This document shows positions 30,678-39,800 of a DNA stretch of 44,157 bases, piece after piece; the stretch's first letter is position 1, and each line of letters starts with the position of its first letter. Source of the stretch: an uncultured Flavobacteriales bacterium (GTDB lineage Bacteria; Bacteroidota; Bacteroidia; Flavobacteriales; Crocinitomicaceae). The stretch covers positions 1 through 44,157 of the forward strand of contig CAMLDR010000011.1 in the NCBI GenBank assembly GCA_946478775.1, read 5' to 3'. A program made the position numbers and the translations under genes. The notes under the pieces are model-generated. The model did not search any database, was not told the origin of the DNA, and saw only the letters and a list, made by a program, of their open reading frames with translations.

Positions 30678-32768
30678 ATGGCAGATACTCTTTCGAAGAC
30701 CATGAAATCTACTGTTAAGACAAGTAAAGATATTTTGTTGAAAGCCTTTCGATTAATGGCTACCGCAAAAACATTGGCTGAAAAATACGAAGCAAACAAA
30801 GAGGTTACGGCGAAGTACGTTCACGCTACCTCCAGAGGGCATGAAGCAATTCAGCTGGCTGTAGGTTTGCAGTTGAAACCACAGGATTGGGTTTCGCCGT
30901 ATTACCGTGATGACAGTATTTTGTTGGGAATCGGGATGACTCCTTATGAGTTGATGTTACAGGTTTTTGCGAAAAAAGACGACCCGTTTTCAGGAGGAAG
31001 AACTTATTATTCACATCCTTCGTTGAAAAGGGATAATATGCCAAAAATTCCTCATCAGTCATCAGCAACCGGAATGCAGGCGATTCCTACCACCGGAATT
31101 GCGATGGGAATCCAGTACAAAGAGAAAACCGGTCTTGCAGAAGATTACAAGGGAGAAAATCCGATTGTAGTTTGTTCTTTGGGAGACGCTTCCTGTACGG
31201 AAGGTGAGGTTTCCGAGGCTTTCCAAATGGCGGCTTTGAAGCAATTCCCGATTGTTTACCTGGTTCAGGATAACGGGTGGGACATTTCTGCTAATGCTGC
31301 GGAAACAAGGGCTCAGGACATTACCTATTATGCTCAGGGATTCAAAGGAATTGAAGTAAGAACGATTGATGGTAGTGACTTTGATTTGTCTTTTCAAACG
31401 GTACAAGAGGTTTTTGAAATTGTTCGAAAAGAAAGAAGACCCTTTATTATCCATGCTAAGGTTCCACTTTTAGGTCATCATACTTCAGGGGTTCGGAAAG
31501 AATGGTACCGTGACGATTTGGAAGAAGCTGCATCGCGTGATCCATATCCGAAATTAAAAGACATTATTCGTGATCTGGAAGGAGAAGCGGATATTATTAA
31601 TATTGAGGCAGACGTTAGAAAATTGGTGGATACCGATTACGAAAAAGCATTGAATGCGGAAGATCCGATTCCATCCAGTGTAACTGATTTTATTTTTGCC
31701 CCAACACCAATTACCGAAGAAAAGGGTGAGCGTGAACCGTCCGGGAAGAAAAAAACAGTGATGGTTGACAGTGCGTTATTCGCTGTTCGTGAGATCATGG
31801 CGCAGCACCCGGAAGCATTGCTTTACGGACAAGATGTGGGCGGTCGATTAGGGGGAGTGTTCAGAGAAGCTGCTACACTTGCTCAAACCTTCGGGGACGA
31901 CCGGGTATTTAACACGCCGATTCAGGAAGCATTTATTATAGGATCAACCGTTGGTATGTCGGCAGTTGGTCTGAAGCCGTTTGTGGAGGTTCAGTTTGCA
32001 GATTATATTTGGCCAGGGTTGAACCAGTTATTTACAGAAGTTTCCCGTTCCAATTATTTGTCTAACGGAAAATGGCCTGTTAGCTGTGTGATCCGCGTTC
32101 CAATCGGAGCTTACGGATCCGGTGGTCCTTACCATTCTTCCAGCGTGGAGTCGGTTTTAGCAAATATTCGGGGTATAAAAGTTGTTTATCCTTCTACAGG
32201 AGCTGATTTAAAAGGATTGTTAAAAGCCGCTTATTACGATCCGAATCCGGTTGTGATTTTGGAGCATAAAGGCTTGTACTGGTCTAAAATTGCGGGTACA
32301 GAAGGTGCTATGTCTATCGAACCGGATGAGCATTACATTATCCCGATTGGTAAGGCGCGTATCGTGCAGGAAGCTTCAGATTCAGTAATCAAACATGGCG
32401 AGTCTTGTGTGGTAATTACTTACGGACGCGGAGTTTACTGGACTTTGGAAGCCTCAAAACAGTTTGAAGGGAAAGTAGAGATTCTGGATTTGCGTTCCAT
32501 TAACCCACTGGATATGGAGGCAATTACTGCATCTGTCGAAAAACATGGAAAAGTACTGCTGGTTACTGAAGAATCTGTTGAGGCATCTTTCACACTTGGT
32601 TTGGCCGGAAGAATCCAGAGAGATTGTTTTAAAGCCTTAGATGCTCCTATCGGTTTGGTTGGTGCTATTGATACGCCGGCAATTCCTTTGAATTCAGCAT
32701 TGGAAGCTGAATTATTGCCAAATGCGGATAAGGTGCAGGCTGCTCTTGAAAATCTGCTAAATTATTAA
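30678..32768 (+). CDS. 2-oxoacid dehydrogenase E1, fused alpha and beta subunits
   Basis: 696 residues from ATG 30678. The alpha half (to about 330) has TSRGHEAIQLAVG, SPYYRDDSILL and the thiamine-diphosphate motif GDASCTEGEVSEAFQMA ... VQDNGWDIS. The beta half (about 365 on) has GQDVGGRLGGVF, TPIQEAFIIGSTVGMS, FADYIWPG and GAYGSGGPYHSSSVES, with the transketolase C-terminal domain ending LLVTEESVEASFTLG. It is a thiamine-dependent E1 of the branched-chain or pyruvate dehydrogenase type, decarboxylating a 2-oxoacid and passing the acyl group to lipoyl-E2. The E2 and E3 genes are not here. Substrate is inferred only; similarity favours 2-oxoisovalerate-type enzymes. Confidence 0.93.
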   Translation: MADTLSKTMKSTVKTSKDILLKAFRLMATAKTLAEKYEANKEVTAKYVHATSRGHEAIQLAVGLQLKPQDWVSPYYRDDSILLGIGMTPYELMLQVFAKKDDPFSGGRTYYSHPSLKRDNMPKIPHQSSATGMQAIPTTGIAMGIQYKEKTGLAEDYKGENPIVVCSLGDASCTEGEVSEAFQMAALKQFPIVYLVQDNGWDISANAAETRAQDITYYAQGFKGIEVRTIDGSDFDLSFQTVQEVFEIVRKERRPFIIHAKVPLLGHHTSGVRKEWYRDDLEEAASRDPYPKLKDIIRDLEGEADIINIEADVRKLVDTDYEKALNAEDPIPSSVTDFIFAPTPITEEKGEREPSGKKKTVMVDSALFAVREIMAQHPEALLYGQDVGGRLGGVFREAATLAQTFGDDRVFNTPIQEAFIIGSTVGMSAVGLKPFVEVQFADYIWPGLNQLFTEVSRSNYLSNGKWPVSCVIRVPIGAYGSGGPYHSSSVESVLANIRGIKVVYPSTGADLKGLLKAAYYDPNPVVILEHKGLYWSKIAGTEGAMSIEPDEHYIIPIGKARIVQEASDSVIKHGESCVVITYGRGVYWTLEASKQFEGKVEILDLRSINPLDMEAITASVEKHGKVLLVTEESVEASFTLGLAGRIQRDCFKALDAPIGLVGAIDTPAIPLNSALEAELLPNADKVQAALENLLNY

Positions 32769-32851
32769 TGCGTGAATCAAAGCCATCCACCTAGAATCAA
32801 GCAACGTTGAGTCGGATGGAATTGGTGAAAACTGATTTTTCAGGAGTTACG

Positions 32852-32938
32852 ATGTCTATCTCACTAGATGGAAATATCAAGAATTTACCTGAAACGGCTC
32901 TGCTGTTAATCAGGCTTACACTGCGTATGCGTAAATGA
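32852..32938 (+). CDS. Possible 28-residue small open reading frame
   Basis: ATG at 32852 to TGA at 32936-32938, preceded by AGGAG (32842-32846) at a spacing suitable for ribosome binding, which is unusual in this window. It starts MSISLDGNIKNLPETALLLI and continues with basic residues. It lies in the 259-bp gap between the E1 and LpxD-like genes. No homology is recognised, and it could be chance or a remnant. The rest of the gap shows only a weak inverted repeat (CCATCC at 32783, GGATGG at 32814). Confidence 0.25.
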   Translation: MSISLDGNIKNLPETALLLIRLTLRMRK

Positions 32939-33027
32939 TTAACTTGTAAACAATTCTGCTTTTATAAGTAGTTGAGTTTTTAAGGAAACCGAGTTCATAA
33001 GACCTTACTTTTATATTGAGTAAGTCT

Positions 33028-33948
33028 ATGAAAATCGGAAGTATACATACAGTTGGGGCTATTGCCCAGTTTTTGGGCAGAACAGTCATTGGTAATGAGG
33101 AGTTAATTGTTACCGGAATCAATGAAATTCATCGTGTTGAACCTGGAGATCTGGTCTTTGTGGATCATCCCAAATACTATGAAAAAGCCATCCATTCAGC
33201 TGCAACATTTATTTTAATTGACCGGGAGGTTCCTGTTCCGGAAGGAAAAGCATTGATTATTTCGCCGGAACCTTTTGATGATTACAATAAACTGACTAAA
33301 AAGTTTTCTCCATACCGGCCTCAGATGTCTATGACGGGAGAAAATTGTCAGATTGCCGATTCCGCTCATCTTTCCCCGAATTGTTTTATTGGTCATGATG
33401 TGATAATCGGAGAAAATGTCACGATTCATCCGGGAGCTTATATCGGGGACGGGACGGTTATCGAAGAGAATGTCATTATTGGGCCCAACGCCGTAATCGG
33501 ACATTACGCTTTTTATTACAAAAAGAAACCAAGCGGTTACAATCGCATGCACAGCTGCGGTTTTGTTTACATCGAAAAGAATTCGGAAATAGGTGCCGGA
33601 TCAACCATTGATGCCGGTGTTAGTGCAATTACCCGCATTGGCGAAGGAACTAAAATTGATAACCTGGTCCAAATCGGCCACGATACGATTATCGGGAAAA
33701 ACTGCCTTTTTGCTTCCCAGGTTGGGATTGCGGGTTGTTGTACCATTGGTGACAATGTTACTTTGTGGGGGCAGGTTGGGTGTGCGTCCGGAATAACAAT
33801 CGGAGACGGTGTGGTGGTATTGGCCCAATCGGGTATTGGAAAATCCCTCGAGGCCGGGAAAACTTATTTTGGCAGTCCGTGTGATGAAGCAAAAGTGAAA
33901 ATGCGTGAATTGGTTGTTTTGAAAAATCTGGCTGATCCGAAGAAATAA
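33028..33948 (+). CDS. LpxD-like UDP-3-O-acylglucosamine N-acyltransferase family protein
   Basis: 306 residues from ATG 33028 (an earlier TTG at 33016 is less likely). The N-terminal LpxD-type domain (about 1-95) has V-x-x-I-(N/D)-(E)-I-x-(R/K)-(V)-(E)-PGDLVFVDHPKYYEKA. Hexapeptide left-handed helix repeats run from about 105 to 285 (ADSAHLSPNCFIGHDVIIGENVTI and similar). The LpxD-like end is IDNLVQIGHDTIIGKN with the candidate catalytic His, then VLAQSGIGKSLEAGKTYFGSP. LpxD adds the N-linked 3-hydroxyacyl chain during lipid A synthesis. At 306 residues it is somewhat shorter than typical LpxD and lies apart from other lpx genes, so it may be a second LpxD-type acyltransferase. Confidence 0.88.
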   Translation: MKIGSIHTVGAIAQFLGRTVIGNEELIVTGINEIHRVEPGDLVFVDHPKYYEKAIHSAATFILIDREVPVPEGKALIISPEPFDDYNKLTKKFSPYRPQMSMTGENCQIADSAHLSPNCFIGHDVIIGENVTIHPGAYIGDGTVIEENVIIGPNAVIGHYAFYYKKKPSGYNRMHSCGFVYIEKNSEIGAGSTIDAGVSAITRIGEGTKIDNLVQIGHDTIIGKNCLFASQVGIAGCCTIGDNVTLWGQVGCASGITIGDGVVVLAQSGIGKSLEAGKTYFGSPCDEAKVKMRELVVLKNLADPKK

Positions 33949-33951
33949 GTG

Positions 33952-35199
33952 ATGAAAGTGGAAGCGCGCATAGCAAACTTAGAGTCACAGGTTGAATTGG
34001 GGGAGTTTCGCCTGAATTCCCTGCTGGAATTGACTCGGGCTATTGCAACGAATCAAAGCATGGACCAAATTGTCCGAATGTTTGAATTCGTTATGCGTGA
34101 ACAATTGGGATTTGACCATTTTCTGCTTTTCAACAAGGAAAATCAATGGAGCCCGCTCTTGAAAGTGGGATTGAAAGGAAAACTCAAAGATATTTCCGTA
34201 GAAAAAGAATTGTACCGTTTTCGTGAAATTACGGTGATCGAATCCAGTTATTCCGCAATTATTGACGAGTTTGATATTATCGTTCCCGTTTTTCACAAGG
34301 ATAATCCCCTGGCCTATTTATTGATTGCCGGGATTGAAGGTTCCGGGATCAAAAAATCGGAAACCCTTGCGGATATGCGCTTTGTGCAAACACTTACCAA
34401 TATGGTGGTGATGGCGATTGAAAACAAGCGAATGGCCCGGGAAGAATTGAAAAGAGAACGGTTGAAAAAGGAACTCGAAGTGGCTTCGGAAATGCAGAAA
34501 CTCTTATTTCCGTCAGATCTTCCTTCGAATAAACAAATGGACATTTCTGCGAAGTATATTCCGCGACACGAAGTAGGAGGGGATTATTACGATTTCATTC
34601 CGCTCGGTGAGAATAAATACGTGATTTGTATTGCTGATGTCAGCGGAAAAGGAATTAGTGCAGCCATGTTAATGGCTAATTTTCAGGCTACTATCCGAAC
34701 ATTTTACTCGACAGTACATCAAATCCGTCCGTTTTCACTGGAGTTTTTGATCGAAGAATTGAATAAAAAAGTCATGACCAGCGCGAAGGGCGAGAAGTTC
34801 ATTACCTTTTTCATAGCTGTTTATAATGCTGAGACACGGGAATTGGATTACGTTAACGCGGGACATAATCAGCCGATCATTACGAATGGAAAAGAGAAAA
34901 AATTACTCGATATCGGTTGTGTGGGTTTGGGTATGTTTGATGAAATGCCCTTTATCCAGGTCGGTAAAGAAATTTTAAAGCCTAACACGACGCTAATTCT
35001 TTACACGGATGGCGTAGTAGAGTTGGAAGACGAAAAGAATGAACATTTCGAATTAGAGCGTTTGATCAAAATTTATCACAACTTTTACCGCTTAAGTATG
35101 GAGGATATGAATAACATTGTTTTCTCCAAATTAGATGAGTGGCGTGGGAACCGGAAGCTGGTAGATGACACCGCGATCTTTTCCTGCAGATTTTTCTAA
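33952..35199 (+). CDS. GAF-SpoIIE (PP2C-type) serine phosphatase
   Basis: 415 residues from ATG 33952, 3 bp after the LpxD-like stop, so co-transcribed. A GAF-like sensor segment covers about 15-160, a short coiled coil (KRERLKKELEVASEMQKLLFP) follows, then a SpoIIE/RsbU catalytic domain from about 195: VGGDYYDFI, CIADVSGKGISAAMLMA, YVNAGHNQPII, LILYTDGVVE and VDDTAIFSC, including the aspartates that bind Mn/Mg. Such enzymes dephosphorylate STAS-domain proteins in partner switching. The STAS gene at 15386-15739 is a possible substrate. No histidine-kinase-like anti-sigma gene is nearby. Confidence 0.93.
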   Translation: MKVEARIANLESQVELGEFRLNSLLELTRAIATNQSMDQIVRMFEFVMREQLGFDHFLLFNKENQWSPLLKVGLKGKLKDISVEKELYRFREITVIESSYSAIIDEFDIIVPVFHKDNPLAYLLIAGIEGSGIKKSETLADMRFVQTLTNMVVMAIENKRMAREELKRERLKKELEVASEMQKLLFPSDLPSNKQMDISAKYIPRHEVGGDYYDFIPLGENKYVICIADVSGKGISAAMLMANFQATIRTFYSTVHQIRPFSLEFLIEELNKKVMTSAKGEKFITFFIAVYNAETRELDYVNAGHNQPIITNGKEKKLLDIGCVGLGMFDEMPFIQVGKEILKPNTTLILYTDGVVELEDEKNEHFELERLIKIYHNFYRLSMEDMNNIVFSKLDEWRGNRKLVDDTAIFSCRFF

Positions 35200-35207
35200 G
35201 TCTTTAC

Positions 35208-35215
35208 TACATTTG
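35208..35215 (+). promoter_or_regulatory. Putative -7 promoter element (TACATTTG)
   Basis: Exact TAnnTTTG match 16 bp before the ATG at 35232; predicted leader under 15 nt. The -33 region falls within the end of the phosphatase gene and shows no clear TTG. Confidence 0.5.
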
Positions 35216-35231
35216 TACCAAATATTTTAAA

Positions 35232-36836
35232 ATGAAAACAATCAATTTAACACTCCTATTCCTGGTAGGAAGCCTGTCTCTATTTTCCCAGGATTCTGAA
35301 ACACCTCTTCCTTCTGAGGTGAAAATCACAAAAAGTGAACCTTATCCGGTGGTAGATTCAAGGGATAAAAGTTATTATCATCTGGGTAATGGAGAGGTTT
35401 TGAGTATCAAATTGAAAATGAAAGGCGGGCTAACTTTTGTCCTGCAGAAATTTTCCGGGAGCAACCTGAATCAGGAGGCTGTAAAATCAGAAGTAATAGA
35501 AATCGAAAAAGGTTCGGCCTACGAAGGCATTAAACGCCTGGGAAGTACTTTTTATATCTTAGTTTCTAAAAAGAGCGGAGAGAATGAGATCACCTTATAT
35601 GCTCATGAATTAAGCACCGAAAGTTTAGAATTAGTTGGAACTGAAAAAGAATTGTTTTCGATGGAGAATCCTGAAAACACTCTTCCTTTCGGGGCAATTG
35701 TGGTTAGTAAATTGACTTTGCCAAGATTCTCTTTTGATCTTTCCAGTGACGGGTCCATGATGGTGGTTAGTTATAGAAAGAAGCCAAAGGTGAAAGATGA
35801 TTCCAATAACAATGATATTATTGGGATGTACGCTTTTGATGCTGAAATGAATAAAATGTGGGGTAACGAATATGAAATGCCTTACACGGAAAGTTTGATG
35901 GATAATTTGGACTTTACGTTGGATTCTGACGGAAATGGTTACTTTTTGGTCAGAAAGTACAAAGAAGAAGTTACACGTAAGAATAGAGAATCAGCCGATA
36001 ATGAAAGTTTGGCGATCTTAATTGCAAATCCGGCCGGAGGTTTGAACGAAGTGGAATTTAGCCTGGGAGAGTTTTTGATCGAAGGTGTTTTCCTGAAAGA
36101 AAACAAAGAAGGAAATATTATTTGTGCCGGATATTACCGCAAGCCTAAATCCTATGGCGCTGATGGTGCTTTTGTTTCTATTTTAGATAGTAAGGGAAAT
36201 TTGAACAGTCCTAAGTTTTATGAGTTTTCGCTTGACTTCATCAAAAAGTATAAAAAGATCTCCGGCAGAAGACAGGAGAAAATGGAAAAGGCAGATGAGA
36301 GCGGCAAGTTGTCAATGACGAATCTCACTATGAGAAACATTCAGGTGCTTGAAGATGGTGGTATTGTTTTGGGAGGAGAAATCTACTATGTTACCAGTAC
36401 TACGGACCCTAAAACAGGGCGTACAACTTACACCTATCATTACGAAGACGTTGTAATCGTTAAAATTAATGGAAACGGTGAGTTGGGATGGATGGAGAAG
36501 TTTCCTAAAAGATCTACCTCTGAATCTTTCAGATTATTTGCTTCTGAAAAATACACGTATGTCTTGTTCCTGGATCCTTTAAGAAATGCCTCCATGACGG
36601 AAGATGGCGAAATCACGAATCCGGTTAAGGGAGATTATGTTACTGCGCACCGGGTTGATAATAAAACGGGAGAAAGAAAGTATTTACCGCTTTTTGACTG
36701 GAGAAAAATCGACGGATCTGCCGTGTATCAATATGCACTGAACCGCGTTATTCCATTATCAGATAATTCATTCGCGATCGAATTGTACATCAAGGGTAAA
36801 AGCGACCAGATGTTCAAAGTGGAATTTGAAGAGTAA
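35232..36836 (+). CDS. Secreted protein of unknown function, probable beta-propeller
   Basis: 534 residues. Signal peptide (LLFLVGSLSLFSQ), then repeated beta-hairpin segments with asp/asn-rich turns (SLAILIANPAGGLNE, GAFVSILDSKGNLNS, VVIVKINGNGELGWMEKF), the last resembling propeller blades of secreted Bacteroidota proteins. A long charged linker (KKYKKISGRRQEKMEKADE) interrupts the middle. No sorting domain of T9SS type A or B is seen at the C-terminus, so a periplasmic location is more likely than the surface. No enzyme motif recognised. Ends at a bidirectional terminator. Confidence 0.78.
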   Translation: MKTINLTLLFLVGSLSLFSQDSETPLPSEVKITKSEPYPVVDSRDKSYYHLGNGEVLSIKLKMKGGLTFVLQKFSGSNLNQEAVKSEVIEIEKGSAYEGIKRLGSTFYILVSKKSGENEITLYAHELSTESLELVGTEKELFSMENPENTLPFGAIVVSKLTLPRFSFDLSSDGSMMVVSYRKKPKVKDDSNNNDIIGMYAFDAEMNKMWGNEYEMPYTESLMDNLDFTLDSDGNGYFLVRKYKEEVTRKNRESADNESLAILIANPAGGLNEVEFSLGEFLIEGVFLKENKEGNIICAGYYRKPKSYGADGAFVSILDSKGNLNSPKFYEFSLDFIKKYKKISGRRQEKMEKADESGKLSMTNLTMRNIQVLEDGGIVLGGEIYYVTSTTDPKTGRTTYTYHYEDVVIVKINGNGELGWMEKFPKRSTSESFRLFASEKYTYVLFLDPLRNASMTEDGEITNPVKGDYVTAHRVDNKTGERKYLPLFDWRKIDGSAVYQYALNRVIPLSDNSFAIELYIKGKSDQMFKVEFEE

Positions 36837-36860
36837 TGAACGAATTGAAATAAAAAAAAG

Positions 36861-36891
36861 AAAGACTGCTTCGGAAGAGGCGGTCTTTTTT
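36861..36891. terminator. Bidirectional intrinsic terminator
   Basis: AAAGACTGCTTC (36861-36872) pairs with GAGGCGGTCTTT (36877-36888) over a 4-nt loop, with A-runs before and T-runs after, so it can work in both directions. It sits between the converging secreted-protein gene and the PorU-like gene, 3 bp from the stop of the latter. Confidence 0.85.
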
Positions 36892-36892
36892 G

Positions 36893-39800
36893 TTAACGCA
36901 TCAAATACATCTTCCCAAAGTTCTTCTTGAAGTATTGATCAGCTCCTGATTCACGCTGCTTGATGTCTTCTCCGTTGATCTTCGCCAGTACCTGGTATAA
37001 ATATACACCGTTAGCTAATTGATCCCCGAATTCATCTTTACCGTCCCAGGCATATTCCGAAATGTTTCGCCCGATGCGGATCAATCCCATGTCATCTTCC
37101 GTAATTTCACGTACTACGCGTCCTGAAACAGTCATGATGCGGATTATGATATCATCCGGGACTTCTGTGCCTGTAAGTGTAAAGACAAAGCGCGTACTGG
37201 TCGAAAAAGGATTCGGGTAGTTCATCATTTGAGTAATGGAAGATTCCCGGATGATTTCAAAGCTGATCTTGTACTCGTAATCTCCTGAAATATTTCCTGA
37301 TTTGTCTGTTCCCTGCACAAAAAGCTGGTAGATTCCATCGTGGAGGAATTCTTTTGGCCACACGATCTTGAATTTCTTGTTTTGTGCGTTTGCCGGATAC
37401 CACTGCATGACCGTATTTCCATTTGCATCTATAAACGGGATGCGTTTTTGAATTCCGTCGGGCCCGGTTAAATAAATTCCAAAAAGCGTGGTGTCTTTGG
37501 TTTGGTCCATCAACAAATAAGGATTGTCGTCCTTCAATGTAATCAATATTTCACTGGTCGGATCAATAATATCACCGTTCAGAATGTGCTGCCCGTTAAA
37601 TGTGACGTCCAGGATCGGGTTTTTATTATCTTCTACTACAAAAACCGGAAGCTGCAGGATGTTGTTGTAATGGTACTGTTCCAATTGATCTGTTTGGACC
37701 AATGATCCGTTTACATAAGGATTGACTTCCATCCATAGAATGTTGTATCCTGGTTTTGCAACTGAACTAAAGTGGATTGTATCTCTTATAATCTGGTGAA
37801 CACGCAGAGAGTCCTGCCTCGGATAAGCAATTACATGCTTAATGTGCTGTTGATCTTCCAGCCAGTAATTCACCAGTAATGAATCCATATGAAATTCACT
37901 GACATTCACCACATCTACTGCAAAAGCGAAATCCTGTCCCTCGTACAGGGTGTCTCCGCTTACAGAAGCATAGTATCCGGATGAACCGTCAATGGCAGCT
38001 TCGGGAACAGGTTGATATAGTACATGAATGCGTTCTATTTGGGCCGGAGTTAAATTCGTTTTGTCAGAATTATAAATTCCAATCTTTATTCTTGGATAAA
38101 TAGTTGCATTAACGATACTGTTCAGGTTGATAATGGAATCCAAAGGAGTGAACATGGTGTCAATGGTGCCCGCCAAAACATTGTTGATGTCGTATTTTTC
38201 GATCAAGATTCTTACACTATCTGTTGATGGAGATTCCAACGAGTCTCTTCTCCAGTAAAGGGTTTCCCATTCAAAAGCAGGGCCGATTTGAGGAGTTTTT
38301 TCAATACCCAGATAATCGGGTTTGTAAACATTTGCATTCAGTTGAAGACGTAAGCCAGGTTCCAGGGCTGTAGGGAAGTCCACCACATCCTGCGGCCAAA
38401 GTTTGATCTGATTGTGTGCCAACGTTCCTTTTTTGAAAAAAACCGCAAATGGAGCTTCCGCGTTTGACGGAAGGATTTGAGGGAATCCCAGGTTCTGGAA
38501 AAGGGTATAAGTGGATGGAGAAATAGTATTCCAGGCCGAATAGTAAGTTTTGATAGGAGTGTATATTATTACATAATTACTGTCAGGAATCTCATTTACA
38601 ATCATGTTTTGAAAGTTCGTCATCGATGCAGCACTGGTTTGGTCGAATATAAAGAACCTTTCAAATCGATTTCTATATCCTGGTGCTCCGCCGCCAGCAT
38701 CGTTATTCAGGTTCCCGAAATTCATGGAAGGATCATTATTAATACCCGCCGGATTACCGTTTGCACAATTGGGACAATGTGTTTTCCAGGATTCTAGGGA
38801 AATGGGGTCGATTACAGCTACAAAAATGTGCGCTGAAGATCCGTATGTACCATATTCTTTCAGGTCATTATCAAGAGACCAACCGTTGTATACGGAATTG
38901 AAGTTGAACACGTCGACCGTGATCTTATGCAATTCGTTCGGCACAAACTCCCTCTCTCTAGAATTTCGGTTGTATATAATACTTGAAAAGTTATTATTCT
39001 TAAACTGGAAGAAATGGTCCTGTCCCCATCCTCTTTTTCCTGAAATGTATTGAAAAGAATACTCTGTCCAGTTCGGAACAGTGCTGTCAGCAGCAACTCT
39101 CCAAAAATAAACGGTACTGTCTGTACAAATAAGCGGGAAAGGAGAACCGAAAGCAGATAGCCACTGATTGAGTTGAACGGTTTTAACTCCGCCCAAACCG
39201 GTCACTGAAAATTGTCTGAGCTGCGGACTGTTGTAGGTATCTGTTGTGTCTAACTCAAAACGATAAGTTCTCATTCCGGCAATCGGGTTGATGGTTGATG
39301 CTTTTACCGTAACGGTATCGTAAGGAATGACGGCATAATTGTAAGGCCAGATCGGGAGCATTCCGTCAATGTTCAGGAAGAAATTGGCACTTGCCTGGTT
39401 ATTCGAAATTTCTTCAAACTGCTCCGGATAAGCGTTTGGAATATCAATGGAAACGGTAAATGTATTAATACCTCCGCTAATTGCTGCCTGCAGGGGGAAT
39501 TTACGTTTAATGATTGTGTCGTAATTCAATCGCGGTAAGAACAAGGTCTTCATGGAATCAACAGAAGTTCCCGGGAAGTTTCTTTGAATCTCGACATAAA
39601 CCGGGGTTTTAATTGATTTACCGATATTCCGCAGCGTGAAAGTTAACTCCACACTGTCAACCGACAGATTGACATTATTCGGGCTCAGACTCAAATCGGC
39701 AACCTGAATATCAATTTCCGGATCCGTGCTGTAATTTACTTTGAGCATCGGATCTCCATGAAGCGTCATTTGGGTACACGCAGATTCATAATATACCGAA

